Positions 47,691-59,331 of a stretch of 64,000 nt of DNA are shown in pieces. The stretch is from assembly GCF_027595985.1 (NCBI RefSeq), contig NC_073306.1, positions 80,390,599 to 80,454,598 on the forward strand. Reading direction: 5' to 3'. Made by a program: the position numbers and the translations under genes. How positions within the stretch are numbered: the first letter of the stretch is position 1; each line of letters opens with the position of its first letter. Source of the stretch: Sorex araneus. Lineage: Eukaryota > Chordata > Mammalia > Eulipotyphla > Soricidae. A model generated the notes under the pieces. That model had not been told where the DNA came from, did not search any database, and worked only from the letters and a program-made list of their open reading frames with translations.

Positions 47691-48399
47691 ATTTTTAAAA
47701 GGAAAATAAAATGCATTCCAAGTAAGCCAGGACTGGGGCACTGAGGGAGAAAACCTATACACATGGTGAGTTACACAGGAAGACCGAGCACTCATTAGCA
47801 TAATGCAGCAAAGCCATAAATTAGCCAAGCTAGGCACTTTGGGAAAAAAAAGTGGGTTGCAGTTGAGCAACACTGCTGAAATCCATAGTACAAGAGGGAG
47901 TTGTATGGTTTGTGCAGCCAGGAGAGCAAGAGTGAAAGGACCTCGGATTAGGCAAGCTCTTTGATTAGGGACAGCAGGCAGAAAGCAATATATTTTTCCT
48001 TCTGGAGAAAGAAGATTGTACCCAAAGAAAGTGAAGACACTTTTGAACATGGAATCAAACAGGAGGAGAGATCCAAGAAAATGTCTACAAGCCAGTGGGT
48101 TCTATCCAGAATCAGCATAAATGTGGAGAGATATTTGTCTTTTTCAAATAGAAATATGAGCGCCAAAGTCACTTTTAATATATGAAAGGATTCCATTTCC
48201 AGCCCTGTAAGCTTCACACTCCGCCCCCAGTGAAGCAGAACAGCTTGCAGCTTAGTACCAAACGAGCTCATCAGATGACGACTTTCCTCAAAAGACCATC
48301 AGACATCTTGGGACCATAGAAATATTTATCTGTGCTTGAATCCAATCTGAAGCCTGGATATTTGTGCTGCTATGAAGCTAATTTCCCCCCTTTTCAAAT

Positions 48400-48652
48400 G
48401 AGAGCAGTGGCCAGTGGACAGCAGTGTGGGCCCTGGAGTCACACAGTGTGGACCAACTCTAAATTCCACTGAAGTACTGGCAGTGTGACCTTGGCCAAAC
48501 TGCCTCGATTCCCTCACCCACACAAAAATAAAGGCATTAACAGCCCTGTGTCACAGAACAGCTCTGAAGAGTAAATTAGTTATGATAATATTTGCAGCTA
48601 TGTTTGGCATATAATGACTGTAGTAAATCTTTGCTGTTGTTTTATTATTACC
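48400..48652 (+). repeat. MIR element, nearly complete
   Basis: ggccctggagtcacacagtg, tggcagtgtgaccttggcca, cagctctgaagagtaaatta and ttggcatataatgactgtag appear in full MIR order. Confidence 0.8.
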
Positions 48653-49001
48653 ACCAGTATGTAATATTTTTGTAGTCATTCCAAAAACTGATATCATGCA
48701 TGATTATTACTATTCCATGTTGAAATCATTTAAAAAACTTTATAAATATATTTAGTTAAAAATCTGAAAGAATCATTTCTATGAGATAATGGTAGCACAT
48801 GGTATTTCACTAGACTATGTGCAATTTAAAAGATAATGAATGATTTTCAATATTCTCTGATTAGTTCTGACACTGTGCAACTGAATTACTGTTCCAAAAA
48901 ATGCTATGGGTATAGTAAGAACAGTAAGGTTGAAGAGTTTTATTAGTCCAATACACAGATTTTTAAAATTCTTATTATTTATGAGTAAAGTGCCCTCTCC
49001 A

Positions 49002-49248
49002 CTTCACTGTATCATTGTCATCCCATTGCTCATCAACTTGCTTGAGCAGACACCAGTAACGTCTCCATTGTGAGGCCTGTTGTCACTGTTTTTGGCATAT
49101 TGAATACAACACGGGTAGCTTGCCAGGCTTTGCTGTGCGCGCGGGATACTCTTGGTAGCTTGCCGGGCTCTGAGAGGGACAGAGGAATCAAACCTCTGTC
49201 AGCCGCGTGCAAGGCAAATGACCTACCCGTTGTGCTATCACTCTCCAC
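49002..49248 (-). repeat. SINE type B
   Basis: cactgtatcattgtcatccc, gttgtcactgtttttggcat, ending gtgctatcactctcc; complete. Confidence 0.93.
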
Positions 49249-49427
49249 TTAGTATAAAGAAATAAATCCAGAAATGACCTCCTTTGTGTAAGAAATCAAC
49301 TTGGAAGCATTTTCTGAGTTAAGCTCTTCCCTAGATTAAGGACAGAAAGAGGTCGGCTCCTGAACACTTTAGCCACAGGAGCTACAACTACTCAAGATTA
49401 ACCTGAAAGCTCAAGACCAGGTCTTAC

Positions 49428-49586
49428 CTCCACATAGACGGGTCCATTCTCTGCCACGGAGAAGACACCCTGGGAAGGCACCAGGAAGAGATCAGTGTTG
49501 TACAGCTCCATATTGAAGGTTATGTTTCTGTTGGGAAGGTCCTGGAAGCTGCTGGGATTCACCGCCTGTTTTAAACTGCAATTGAA
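49428..49586 (-). CDS. TGFBR3: TGFBR3 coding exon, ZP domain
   Basis: This 159-nt exon (53 codons, phase 0 at both ends) encodes FNCSLKQAVNPSSFQDLPNR, then NITFNMELYNTDLFLVPSQG and VFSVAENGPVYVE. It is the middle of the ZP domain. NCS and NIT are N-glycosylation sequons that I believe are shared with human. The acceptor is ttgtctag before TTCAATTGC and the donor is GAG before gtaaga. The short upstream intron (49587-49752) contains no repeat. Confidence 0.97.
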
Positions 49587-49752
49587 CTAGACAAACACAA
49601 ACCACAGAGATAAATCACCACCAAATGAAAGATGAAGGTCCTGCAGAGCTGGACCGAATACTACATCCAAAACTCACCCAGGAGTTCCAAACTGAAGATG
49701 ACCACAACAAAATACACTCTTCAAAGACTAGCTACTACAAACAAACACTTAC
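49587..49752 (-). other. TGFBR3: TGFBR3 shortest intron (166 bp)
   Basis: It is bounded by gtaagtg and ttgtctag, is free of repeats and leaves the two flanking phase-0 exons in frame. Confidence 0.95.
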
Positions 49753-49893
49753 CACGACCATTTCCGGTCGGCTGAAGAAGGGAGCATCTCCTTCATCTAG
49801 ATCTCCTGGAAATCCATTGTCACCTGATTCCAAGTCCTCATAACCATCTGGCCAACCACTACTTTCTCCTGGGGATGGAACCTGTATCACAAT
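49753..49893 (-). CDS. TGFBR3: TGFBR3 coding exon, glycosaminoglycan attachment sites
   Basis: This 141-nt exon (47 codons, phase 0 at both ends) translates as IVIQVPSPGESSGWPDGYED, then LESGDNGFPGDLDEGDAPFF and SRPEMVV. It holds both Ser-Gly sites, SSGW and ESGD, in acidic surroundings. In betaglycan these carry heparan and chondroitin sulfate chains. The acceptor is ttttag before ATTGTG and the donor is GTG before gtaagtg. It is separated from the next exon by only 166 bp. Confidence 0.97.
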
Positions 49894-52465
49894 CTAAAAG
49901 GCAAAGAAAGCACAAGATTACAAAAATAGCAAATCACATATGTTTGTTCCTATCTTACATATTGCCCTGAAATAATAGTTAAACAAAATTAAAGGTTGGG
50001 GTTTTAAAAAAATGATTTTGTTTTCAAAAAAAATAAACAATAAGGATACATTCAATGCATGTTCAAACTAATATGTGACTAAAATATTTGTCTTCTCTTC
50101 TGAAAAAAATAAAAATGGTCTCAAACAGTGGGAAAGTACTAGATATGATTGGGGTTGAATGAGGCTGTCAATAAGCTGGTGGAGTGAGAGGGGATTTTTT
50201 AATAGGGGTCATTATATAAAAAAAAAATCAAAGAAATATTAAGAACTAACAAACGCAAGGATCAATCAATCCTTGCATTCTAATGACGCTGTATTTGGAT
50301 TCATCAACATTTGTCTAAAGTTTGGTTTGAGTAAGAATCAAAGGACTGAATGTTTTACTATGAGCCAGTATCTTCTCATCTTTCCCCAGGAACCATTATC
50401 TTTTCCTCATTTCTTTCCCTGTATCTTTTTGTGTGATGTCTAGATGGAGAAAAGAACTGTATAAATTTAGTTCAAAACAATCTACCATAACACTGATTGA
50501 AATAATTATTCTAGAAATAATTACTTCCAGGGAAGATGAACAAAATCACTTGAGGATAATGACTCTTTAAATAGAATTATAATTTATTTGCTATATAAAT
50601 TAGTCATGCTTTTGGCGGGGGGGGGGAAGCACAAGATTGTTTCTTTTGTGTTATGGGGTTTTATTTTTTTTGTATTTTGCTGGACATGCTTGTATTCTGA
50701 ATATGTTTCAAACCAAAAAAGATAAGGGTCTAAAAATTACTACAAGCAATTATTACAAGTTATTATTATAACTGGTACAAATAAGTTACAATATTCACAG
50801 AAGGAAGCAGAACGGGTAGCATATGAAGGAGAAAGCCATATTTCTATGCTTTATCAGGTCTTTCTTCAATAGAAATTATTGATATATTGAAGCAAGTAGT
50901 TGGCACACGCACACACCATGCACATATATACATATGTGTATATGCAGAGTAATTTTCAAGGGCTCATTATATTCTTTTCTCTGCTATGGTAAATAATTTT
51001 TTTTAATTTAAGGGGTTACCAAGCCTACATCTATGTTTAGACAAAATGAAAGATTCCAATATCGAGTAAACCAGTATTATGTGAGTGTCACCCTATTTAG
51101 AAAACTCAGAATAATTCTAAGAAAATTAGTGTTGGTGTTGGCAGGAGGGAGTTTGTTACATAAGTCAAAAGTTAATTAAGGGGCCGGAGCGATAGCACAG
51201 CGGGTAGGGCGTTTGCTTTGCCTTGCACGCGGCCGACCTGGGTTCAATCCCCGGCATCCCATATGGTCCCCCAAGCACAGCCAGGAGTAATTCCTGAGTG
51301 CAGAGCCAGGAGTAACCCCTGAGCATTGCTGGGTGTGACCCAAAAGGCAAAAAAAAAAGTTAATTAATAAATTCAAGAGCAAAGGGAAACCAGTGAGGCC
51401 AGTCTGGTATGGGCAAAAGACTAGTGGGCCAGAGTCGGGAAGATGGAGTCAGCTATCTTTGCCATTACCTGGTCCCTCTGCTTTTAGGAAGTCTCTAGAG
51501 TCCAACTGCCTTACACGGGAAATAAAAAATGTGAAGGAGATCCATCGTCTTAGGATTCTTTCTAGTTCAAATGCTCTGAGATGGTCTAAAATTGTGCTCA
51601 CAGGAAAGTCAGTCTTCACAAGAGCCAGTTACCAGAGCTCGAGTTTACCCATCTCTTTTCAGCAGAGGTCAAGCCAATCTGCTGAATGACGGTAAAATAA
51701 AGGGGCAGCCTTGCCCACTCACCACTGGGGCAGGTAGATACAGACACAGATCACATGTCAAAGCAGAGCACTGCACTCCTGGGGCCTTATTTTAATCACT
51801 GAGAGTAGAGCCCCAATTGCCAAATGCAGGCTATAAAGTCATTTTGAGATTTCATGTTTCAAAGTGTTTTCAATATTTACTTGCCTGGTGTCTGTCCCTA
51901 TTAGCTATTACTGATTACTGGTGGTGGGGGGGGGATGAGTGGGAAAGCTGTGGAATCTCTCTGAATAACTTCAAAAGTAGATTTTCTTCAATGCAGGCTC
52001 TTTGAAGTGGGATTCTATAATGCTTCCCTGAAGGCCCTTTTTTAATTTCTTTATTGTTCACAAGAAAGAGAGTTCTCCTGCTTTTGAATTTGACTCCATG
52101 AAGAAGAGAGACCGGGATCTAGTTGTGAGTGGAGATGCTTGCTCAAAGCCCACAAGACTGGAATCAATCAATGTAAGGACCAGACTATTTGACCCCATGC
52201 TTGACGGGGTTAAAGTCATAATCACTTTGCCAGTCAAACTTTTGTAACCAGGACATAGAAAGACGGTTTGTGAGCCACCTCCACATTCCCTAAACAGGTA
52301 ACAATCATGATCAAATCATATCCCACTTTGTTGACAATCAACTCTTGGCATAGGTTAGGTCTGGAATACATACTCCTCCCTTTCACAGAAACTTAAGCTG
52401 TAATTTTAAGGTAACATCCTGCAAGGCTCTGGCAAAGGGCCAAGCTTAGTTCTGGAAACACTCAC
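49894..52465 (-). other. TGFBR3: TGFBR3 intron (2.6 kb)
   Basis: One well-preserved type A SINE at 51180-51354 with a perfect target duplication. The rest (49894-51165 and 51370-52465) is AT-rich single-copy sequence in which I see nothing specific; a G run sits near 50618-50627. Confidence 0.88.
51180..51354 (+). repeat. SINE type A, near consensus
   Basis: Head ggggccggagcgatagcaca with intact A box, B-box-like gggttcaatcc and a body ending gggtgtgacccaaaaggc plus A tail. Target duplication aaaagttaattaa at 51167-51179 and 51355-51367. The head carries a small extra tttgc repeat. Confidence 0.96.
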
Positions 52466-52618
52466 AGAGTTATAGTAAACCACACCACCAGGAGCTGCAG
52501 GTCGGTGCCGAGTCCCACAGCCATTCAGAGGCGACTCCAGAATGAAGTGGGTGCCATTCATCCGGGCCTTGCAGGTAGGATCTAACAGGGTGAGCTCCAC
52601 GCCCAAGTGGCTGTTGGC
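52466..52618 (-). CDS. TGFBR3: TGFBR3 coding exon, ZP-N region
   Basis: This 153-nt exon (51 codons, phase 0 at both ends) encodes ANSHLGVELTLLDPTCKARM, then NGTHFILESPLNGCGTRHRP and GGVVYYNS. It is the ZP-N half of the zona pellucida domain, with the expected cysteines in PTCKA and GCGT. NGT is a likely N-glycosylation sequon. The short segment after CGTR (HRPAAPG) differs from the human form I remember (PRWSALD). The acceptor is tttttcag before GCCAAC; the donor is TCT before gtgagtg. Confidence 0.96.
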
Positions 52619-53040
52619 CTGAAAAACAACCACCAAAGATATACGCAGGGTTCCATGGGGAGTTCGTTTCATGGTACACGGCTCATTTCATCTGGTCTTT
52701 CAAATCAATGCTGCTGGAGGCCTGCATCCCCTCCCCTTTTGCCTCTTCCCAGCTGACCACCTCTCAACAACTCAGCGATTGTGTTTGTTGGCCTTGGAAA
52801 TTCAATAGCAAAATATTGACACACAAGGATCTGCACCCCCCTCCCCTTCCCCCTCACTGAGAACAACAGGAACTGGGCAAGAATCATAGCCAAGGGGAAG
52901 TAAGCTCATCCAACTGAGAAAACAGTATCAAATCTCTGGAGTTCAAAAGTGAAAGAGTTAGAAGGAAATCACTAGTACAGGCAGGGGCAAGATGTAGAGG
53001 AAAGGCCTTCTCTGACCATCTTTACCAAAACTGCACTGAC
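52619..53040 (-). other. TGFBR3: TGFBR3 intron (422 bp)
   Basis: A short intron with donor gtcagt and acceptor tttttcag. It contains a purine-rich stretch on the transcribed strand (RC of 52835-52860) and no recognised repeat. Confidence 0.92.
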
Positions 53041-53375
53041 CTGAAAGGAATCTTTGTCTACAGCCACAATCATCTTTTCGTTGTCACATCGGACAGACAG
53101 AGCAACATCCACGCTTCCCTGCAATTCCTCGGGCTCCCGGGGAGCAGGAAACAGTTGTATGCTGGGGAGGATAGGATCCTTTGGCTGGGGAATCCCATCG
53201 TCTACCCCGTCCTTTTGGTCTCTCCTGTTAATCTCAGGGAAAAGAAAAGGGAAGCCTCCATTTCGGCCTCCCCCGCCCCGGGCAGGTGGGTTCTCCAGAG
53301 CAGGCAGCGGGCCGGGGCCGAGCAGGATTCGTAGCTCAGGAGGGATAGTATGGACTTCCTCATCTCTCATCTCCT
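53041..53375 (-). CDS. TGFBR3: TGFBR3 coding exon, linker and start of ZP domain
   Basis: This 335-nt exon is the longest in the window. It encodes EEMRDEEVHTIPPELRILLG, then a Pro/Gly-rich linker between the orphan and ZP domains, then the first ZP strand segment EELQGSVDVALSVRCDNEKM to VDKDSFQ. The linker is the fastest-changing part: it reads ENPPARGGGGRNGGFPFLFP and is GC-rich, whereas the ZP part is well conserved. The acceptor is ccaccag before AGGAGATG, entering in phase 1, and the donor is CAG before gtcagt, phase 0. Confidence 0.96.
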
Positions 53376-53664
53376 CTGGTGGGATGGAAGAAGGAAAACA
53401 TCATCAGCGTTTGATACCAAGCCAAAATCATCATCAAAGAGATGATGGAGCAAGAGCAGAAAGAATTAAACAGAACAGGCATTTATGAAAATCACCCTTA
53501 CCGAACAATGTATAAAAGAGACAAGGAAGTCTGAATTCTAATACCAGTGTTCTTCTAATTAAGGCAGTTCTGTCCCTTACTTTTCCTATTTTTTTTTAGA
53601 ATTATGGGGATTAATGAGATCACAGATTCTCAGCTCTGGGTGAACATTCAAAATCACATTGTGG

Positions 53665-53835
53665 GGGTACTAGAGCGACAGCACAGTGGGTAGGGAATTT
53701 GCCTTGCATGCGGCCAACCCAGGTTCGATTCCCAGCATCCCATACGATCCCTTGAGCACCACCAGGAGTAATTCCTGAGTGCTTGAGCCAGGAGGAACCC
53801 CTGTGCATTGCCAGATGTGACCCAAAAAGAAAAAG
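53665..53835 (+). repeat. SINE type A with 15-bp target duplication
   Basis: ggtactagagcgacagcaca to gatgtgacccaaaaagaaaa. The word aaaatcacattgtgg flanks it at 53650-53664 and 53836-53850. Confidence 0.96.
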
Positions 53836-53879
53836 AAAATCACATTGTGGATGTTAAAATGCTCTTATACCTTGGAACA

Positions 53880-53903
53880 CCCCCCCCCCCCCCACACACA
53901 CAC
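53880..53903 (+). repeat. C run followed by (AC)n
   Basis: About 13 C then five AC units. Confidence 0.95.
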
Positions 53904-53933
53904 ATTAACCACCAATTAAAAATCAGATTCTAA

Positions 53934-54050
53934 GGGCCAAACAGAGGATAATTATTAAGGTACTTGCTACTTGCCTTACATTTAATTTTTGGCACTGGCT
54001 GATCCTCCCTGAGCTCTGCCCACCCCCTGGGCAATGCTGAGCCTCCAAAC
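53934..54050 (+). repeat. SINE, heavily diverged
   Basis: agggccaaacagaggataat and ctgagctctgcccaccccct resemble a decayed type A. Confidence 0.45.
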
Positions 54051-54324
54051 CCTAAAATCAGATACTCTTGAGTAAAACATTAGTATGTTTTAAAGCACCA
54101 TGTTTGGGTCACATATGTAGCAAGGTTCAGGAAGACTGTATCAGATGATTATTAAGGTATGATGCACTTTAAAAATCTGTGATCCAAGGAAGTTATATGG
54201 AGCAATATTATTTCATTCAAACGCCTTTGAAATACTTCTTTTGAATCTAGAAATTCTTTAGAATAATTTTACTAAGAATTCTTGGAACAATATTGGTATT
54301 TGAGAGGGGAAGAAGGATTTGGGA

Positions 54325-54445
54325 CCACAATTTGGCAATGCTTACTTCTGGCTCTGTGCTCAGAGGTCACCCCTGAAGTGCTCAAGGGGACATATGTGGT
54401 GCTAGTGACTGAACTGGGGTTGGCTGCATGGAAGGCAAGAACAAG
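54325..54445 (-). repeat. SINE type A, partial
   Basis: cttacttctggctctgtgct, cagaggtcacccctgaag and gttggctgcatggaaggcaa. Confidence 0.8.
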
Positions 54446-54837
54446 AAACCCTGAATTCTCTTCCTTCTCCAGACTCACATATTGGTATTTTAAGATTATT
54501 AACTGTTTCTTTTTTGACTGCTCCATTCTAACAGGAACCCAGATATTCTAGCCTTTTAGAAGCTAGTCCCAGAGAAAGAAAAAGCTGCTTAAGTACACTT
54601 ATTCCTTCAAAGGGTGAGGGGTATTTACATATAGTTAACATTTGGTATTTTGTTAACTTTTCAACAATTTAGGGATAAAACAATTTCCCCAAAAATGGCG
54701 AGGATGACTGATGGGCATGAACTCTCCTTCAATAATACTTTTTTGAAAAGAATGGCACAATAGCTCAATTCAAAAGGGGTGGTTTTTAGTTTATACTTTG
54801 AGAAAGATCTGCAAGACGGCCCTGCAAGGTAAGACCT

Positions 54838-54935
54838 GCTGTTTTTTCCTCTCTTACTGAGGAGGAACCGGAGGCATCCAATTTAGCCAACTTTCCCCTA
54901 CTAGTGGAAAAATGGCAGAGCAGGGACTTAACCAC
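54838..54935 (-). repeat. MIR-like fragment
   Basis: ctcttactgaggaggaaccg and atggcagagcagggacttaa fit a reversed MIR core. Confidence 0.5.
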
Positions 54936-55457
54936 ATACTTTTAATTTTCATTCTGTTGGCAATGCATTTAGTTGGCAGTACCATGTGAGAAGCAGGCTG
55001 GGGATCAGAAAAACTGGTGCTTAAGTGTGACTGGCTCCAGAACTCTTGAAGACCTCTGCTTTCAGCTATATCCAATAGGGGTGGTGGCCCCTACATTCCC
55101 TCCAGATAGGAAGGAGAAAGCACACAGAGGAACACTCCTCCCTGCTTTGTTACAGACTCTAATGTAGAACTTCTCTCTGCAATCCCAACACCTCTGCATC
55201 TTAGAGGAAGTGATTATCAAGTACCTCTGAGGGGAGGACCCAGGTTAATTTTTCCTTGATGAATTCAGTGAAGGCAATATGTAAAGAAGTTTTCCAACAC
55301 GTAATCAGCTATATTACTGGAAAATCGGCATTATAGTTCCCTCAATTAAATCAATTACCATTATAGATAACTTTAAGCAGGCAAATAACACCATCTAAGC
55401 TAAAATGAGAGTTTCTCATTGAAAATATTTTTATACACTTAAAAAATTCATACTTAC

Positions 55458-55647
55458 CATTATTTTCAACCCGAAGATGAAATCTATTAGCCACAAGCGC
55501 CAGTGTGTATGATGTTATTGGACTATAGCTATTGGACAAAGCCCACTTGATCAGATTCTCTTGGGTTGAAGGAATGTCATCTCTTATAGACTTGGTCATT
55601 GTCATGGATCTTTCACTCTCTTTTCCAAAGCCAATACTGTTAGGGGC
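55458..55647 (-). CDS. TGFBR3: TGFBR3 coding exon, end of orphan domain
   Basis: This 190-nt exon starts with APNSIGFGKESERSMTMTKS and continues through DDIPSTQENLIKWALSNSYS to RFHLRVENN, closing the orphan domain. The acceptor is ctttag before GCCCCT. The donor is AATG before gtaagta, giving phase 1. Methionine codons inside it (MTMTKS) are internal and are not starts. The sequence is intact and close to other mammals. Confidence 0.96.
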
Positions 55648-56107
55648 CTAAAGATAATAACAGAATTTCACTCACAAGTCTAAAATTAAACAGTGCATTA
55701 AGAAACAAAGAGTAAATATCTAAAACAAACAAATTACATATTGCAAATGAAGTAACTATTTATTGTTTTAATCCCTAATTTCCTTTGGCTAATGACAGTA
55801 ATGGAAACCTCTTTATAGAATGACATTAATCCATGTTCTTTGATTATACCATTTTGGTTGCTTATGTTGATAAAAAAAAATCCAAACATAGCTAAGTAAA
55901 ACCACAATGTTACAAAGGATTATTTTAAAGTTTAAATTATTAACATAGAAGCACCAAATGTATACTAAAACCTTTTCCTTATTTTTACTTAAAATAATAT
56001 AAAGTATACAGATGGGAAATATATATAACTAACCCCAAATGCTCATGCCTCTACTTCTACACCCTAGATTTAAATGAGAGAAGAGAGAATTAATTTAGTT
56101 ACTTAAG

Positions 56108-56188
56108 TAGCACTGTAGCACTGTCATCCCATTGTTCATCGATTTGCTCAAGTGGGCAGCAGTAACATCTCCATTGTGAGACTTGTTG
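56108..56188 (-). repeat. SINE type B, truncated, with target duplication
   Basis: gcactgtcatcccattgttc to aacatctccattgtgagact. The word agttacttaag occurs on both sides. Confidence 0.85.
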
Positions 56189-56255
56189 AGTTACTTAAGA
56201 ATGAAGATTATTTCATCTTTGCAACTATTAAATCCCATTGTATAAAACCACCAAG

Positions 56256-56430
56256 CAGGGGCTGTAGAGATAGTACACTGGGTAGGGTACTGCTTTGCAC
56301 GCAGCTAACCAGGGTTCCATCTGTGGCACCCCATATAGTCCCCTGAGCACACTAGGAGTGATCCCTGAGCACAGAGCCAGGAGAAAACCTTGAGCAATAC
56401 CAGGTGTGGCCCCCAAACTAACAAAAAACC
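56256..56430 (+). repeat. SINE type A
   Basis: caggggctgtagagatagta, agggttccatctgtggcacc and gagcacagagccaggagaaa. Confidence 0.88.
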
Positions 56431-57200
56431 CCAAGAAATATTTTTATTTTCTTTATAATTGATCAATTTAGCAAACCCTACAATTGTATTTATTTGCTAA
56501 TCCTTTCAACTGGATATGTTAGATTTTATGCTCTAACTTTTAGGAATCTTAGATTACTGTCTCCTCAGTACTAATACTTTCTTCAACAACTCAAGTCAGT
56601 CTTAAAATTGGCTTCACTTAATAATCAGCTACAAAATTAAAGTTGAATGATGGAAATCTTTCCGGGAAAGAATATCAAAGGACTATGAGTAACCAGAACA
56701 TAAATGGCAAATTTCCACATCACCTTCCAGCTCTTACACAGTGAAGGAGCTGAATGTTGCAGAGGGGACTGAAAGGGAAGGCGCCATATTTTCACCAACT
56801 GCTTCAAAAGAGCTGGGTAGCTCTTCCAGCATGCAGATTATGCCATTTTCATGCCAGATAAAAATCACTTTAATTTCCATGCCCAATTATTTTCTCCTAC
56901 ATATATGCAACATTTTCCCTACATTCCCCATTTGTTTCCCTTTCTGTTTGCCCCAAACATGACTAAATATTAATTCTTTCCCACTGTAAAACCATTGAAA
57001 ATTCACAAGCTCTAAGTTCTTTGACCTCTTCAGTTGTGGGATACTGGCTGAGGACACACATTTTCAATTCAAAGCTAAAAGAATCTCACCCAGTATACTC
57101 TTCTATTACTCAAAGTGCTTATCTGAGGAAAACTGTCAGCCCGAGTCATAAGCATACATGCAAAGGAAGCAGATAGAGATTTAACCACATTCTGCAGTCA

Positions 57201-57236
57201 TACACACACACACACACACACACGCACACACACACA
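57201..57236 (+). repeat. (AC)n microsatellite
   Basis: AC repeat with one G interruption. Confidence 0.97.
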
Positions 57237-57343
57237 AACCCTAAGATACAGAAGTTCGATTACTTTAACTCAGATTCAGTTCTTTAGGAGAGGAAAGGAA
57301 GGGAGGTAGGGAAGGAAGAGAAGAAGGAAGAAAGGAAGAAAGA

Positions 57344-57480
57344 GGGAAGGAAGGAAGGAAGGAAGGAAGGAAGGAAGGAAGGAAGGAAGGAAGGAAGGAA
57401 GGAAGGAAGGAAGGAAGGAAGGAAGGAAGGGAGGGAGGGAGGGAGGGAGGGAGGGAGGGAGGGAGGGAGGGAGGGAGGGA
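57344..57480 (+). repeat. (GGAA)n(GGGA)n tract
   Basis: About 21 GGAA units then about 13 GGGA units. In the TGFBR3 sense this is a pyrimidine tract (TTCC/TCCC). Apparent Pro-Ser reading frames are artefacts. Confidence 0.98.
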
Positions 57481-58003
57481 AAGAATCCAATTTATTCTTA
57501 GAGCTTTTTATTCACTTAGCCAACAAGGGTTTCGTAGGCACAGCTTCCTCCAGTCTTTCAAAGCTGCAGGCCGTTTTGATTGGCTGCAGTTGTAACACTG
57601 GTCTAAACAATACTGCTTGGCCTCATTTGCCCCAGTCTCTCATATTGTTGGACAGCTGAGAAAACACTATATTTCCATAATATTATCATCATAACTGCCA
57701 CTGGTCCTTTTGTACTAATATGAAATGATTCACTGCTATCTTTCCACATTCACTCTAGGAATCATCAGTACAACTAATGTTGGTGAAATTTCAGATGGAG
57801 GCATAAGGATAGAAAAGCAAGGCTTGGGACAATGGCAAGCAAGTTGATTCCAGAAATGAGTCAATTCCTTACCCTGTATTTCTGGAAGTCCTTGAACTTT
57901 TTCAAGGTCTCAGTGTAGCTGAGTCCAAATAAGGATGTTCATGGAAGTCTCCGTATTCATGAATGATTAGTGCCTAAGTGCCTTCCCTCCACTGAAAACT
58001 GCC

Positions 58004-58004
<1 letters not shown>

Positions 58005-58051
<47 letters not shown>
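58005..58051 (+). repeat. (AC)23 microsatellite
   Basis: An uninterrupted AC run. Confidence 0.98.
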
Positions 58052-58055
<4 letters not shown>

Positions 58056-58152
58056 CTATCACGTGGGGAAAGAAAGGGTTGGTGTTGACCAGAGAGTACG
58101 AAAGTACTGAACATGTTCCCTTTGGGATTTAAAAAGTCTCAAATAATCCTGG

Positions 58153-58345
58153 TTTTTTTTTTGTTTGTTTGTTTTGTTTTTGCTTTTTGGGTCACACCCA
58201 GTGATGCACAGGGGTTACTCCTAGCTCATGCACTCAGGAATTACTCCTGGCGGTGCTCGAGGACCATATGGGATGCTGGGATTCGAACCTGGATCGGCCG
58301 CGTGCAAGGCAAATGCCCTACCTGCTGTGCTATCGCTCCAGCCCC
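58153..58345 (-). repeat. SINE type A
   Basis: gctttttgggtcacacccag to gtgctatcgctccagcccc, with an expanded T/G tail at 58152-58180. Confidence 0.95.
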
Positions 58346-59331
58346 TCACAATAATTCTTAAGGTGTGTTCTTTATCATAACCATGTAACAAGAGATTGGC
58401 CAGGATAAACTCACAGGAATGACAATCAGAGACTGAACTTGTATAGGACCAAAGTCAGGCTCTTTTCCACTCTCCCATGGTGTCTCAAAATAAATGCTAG
58501 AAACAAAGTCCCTACTTGATCACCCTCCTTCTAAGCACAAATCTCTATGATTTTTAGCAGATAACATTCCCTCCAAGCAAAGTCAGAACTCACTTTGGAG
58601 AAGGGGAATTAAGAAATCACAAAGCATGAAAACTGATTGGGGGAATAAAAAAGAACATCATGAAACATTACCTAATTGTTTAGTAATGTTGTCATGCATT
58701 GTCCAAAATTGGCTTGGAACAGGAGTACAGCCAAGGAGAGGAATATAAACAAATCTTGCACTGAGATGAGCAAACTCATTTCTAGCCTTTCTGACTCTAA
58801 GAAAAGTGGGGACATTCAAAGCAAACTCCAGGACTGCCATGGACCAGGCACATATCCTCAAGGAAAGAAAGAGCCATTGAAGGGTCAGGGCCGAAAGAAC
58901 ATTTACACAAGACTCCATCAGGGAATTAAAACGTACCGTATGTTTTTGCCTTTCAAAGCATGATTCCCTTTCCTGTTTTTGTTATTCTGAAATTAAAAAC
59001 ATTTGGTTGGTGTGCCAGGCAGCAAAGGCTGAAGACACCAAGGTCACTAACACCCCTTCTGTCATGCCAGGGAAGAGAGCAAAACATCTGTGACTTCAGA
59101 GCACCATGGCTGTCTTTGGGCTCATCTCAAAGTTTAAAAAAATCAAGAAAACCCCACAGAAGGCAGAAATTTCTTTCAAATGAATATGTGTACACTCATG
59201 ACTTTGCCTGATATGGCTCTGGGGACTGTTGGCTAATTTCAATGCTGTACCACCACACCGGGTCCTCAATAGACAATACCCAAAACAAAGGTCTCCCTTC
59301 CCCCAAAGACTGAAAATACAAACCCCCTCCA

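Larger units (their letters stand above)
43308..49427 (-). other. TGFBR3: TGFBR3 intron (6.1 kb)
   Basis: It contains nested SINE pairs at 43731-44255 and 47300-47690, single SINEs at 45886, 46597 and 49002, and a MIR at 48400-48652. Stretches 43308-43730, 44260-45880, 46035-46595, 46780-47295, 47690-48395 and 48660-49000 show nothing specific. Confidence 0.85.
53376..55457 (-). other. TGFBR3: TGFBR3 intron (2.1 kb)
   Basis: It contains a young type A SINE with a 15-bp target duplication, two degraded SINEs, a MIR-like piece and a C run with AC repeat. Positions 54470-54835 and 54940-55457 show nothing specific. Confidence 0.88.

Noticed and set aside
51180..51260. tRNA gene-like heads with A and B boxes
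   Set aside because: They are SINE heads followed by SINE bodies, A tails and target duplications and do not fold as complete tRNAs.
57284..57490. Pro-Ser-Leu-rich reading frame on the minus strand
   Set aside because: Pure translation of the GGAA/GGGA tract.
57201..58051. Possible CRISPR-like or regulatory repeat arrays
   Set aside because: They are simple AC and GGAA microsatellites in mammalian intron sequence.
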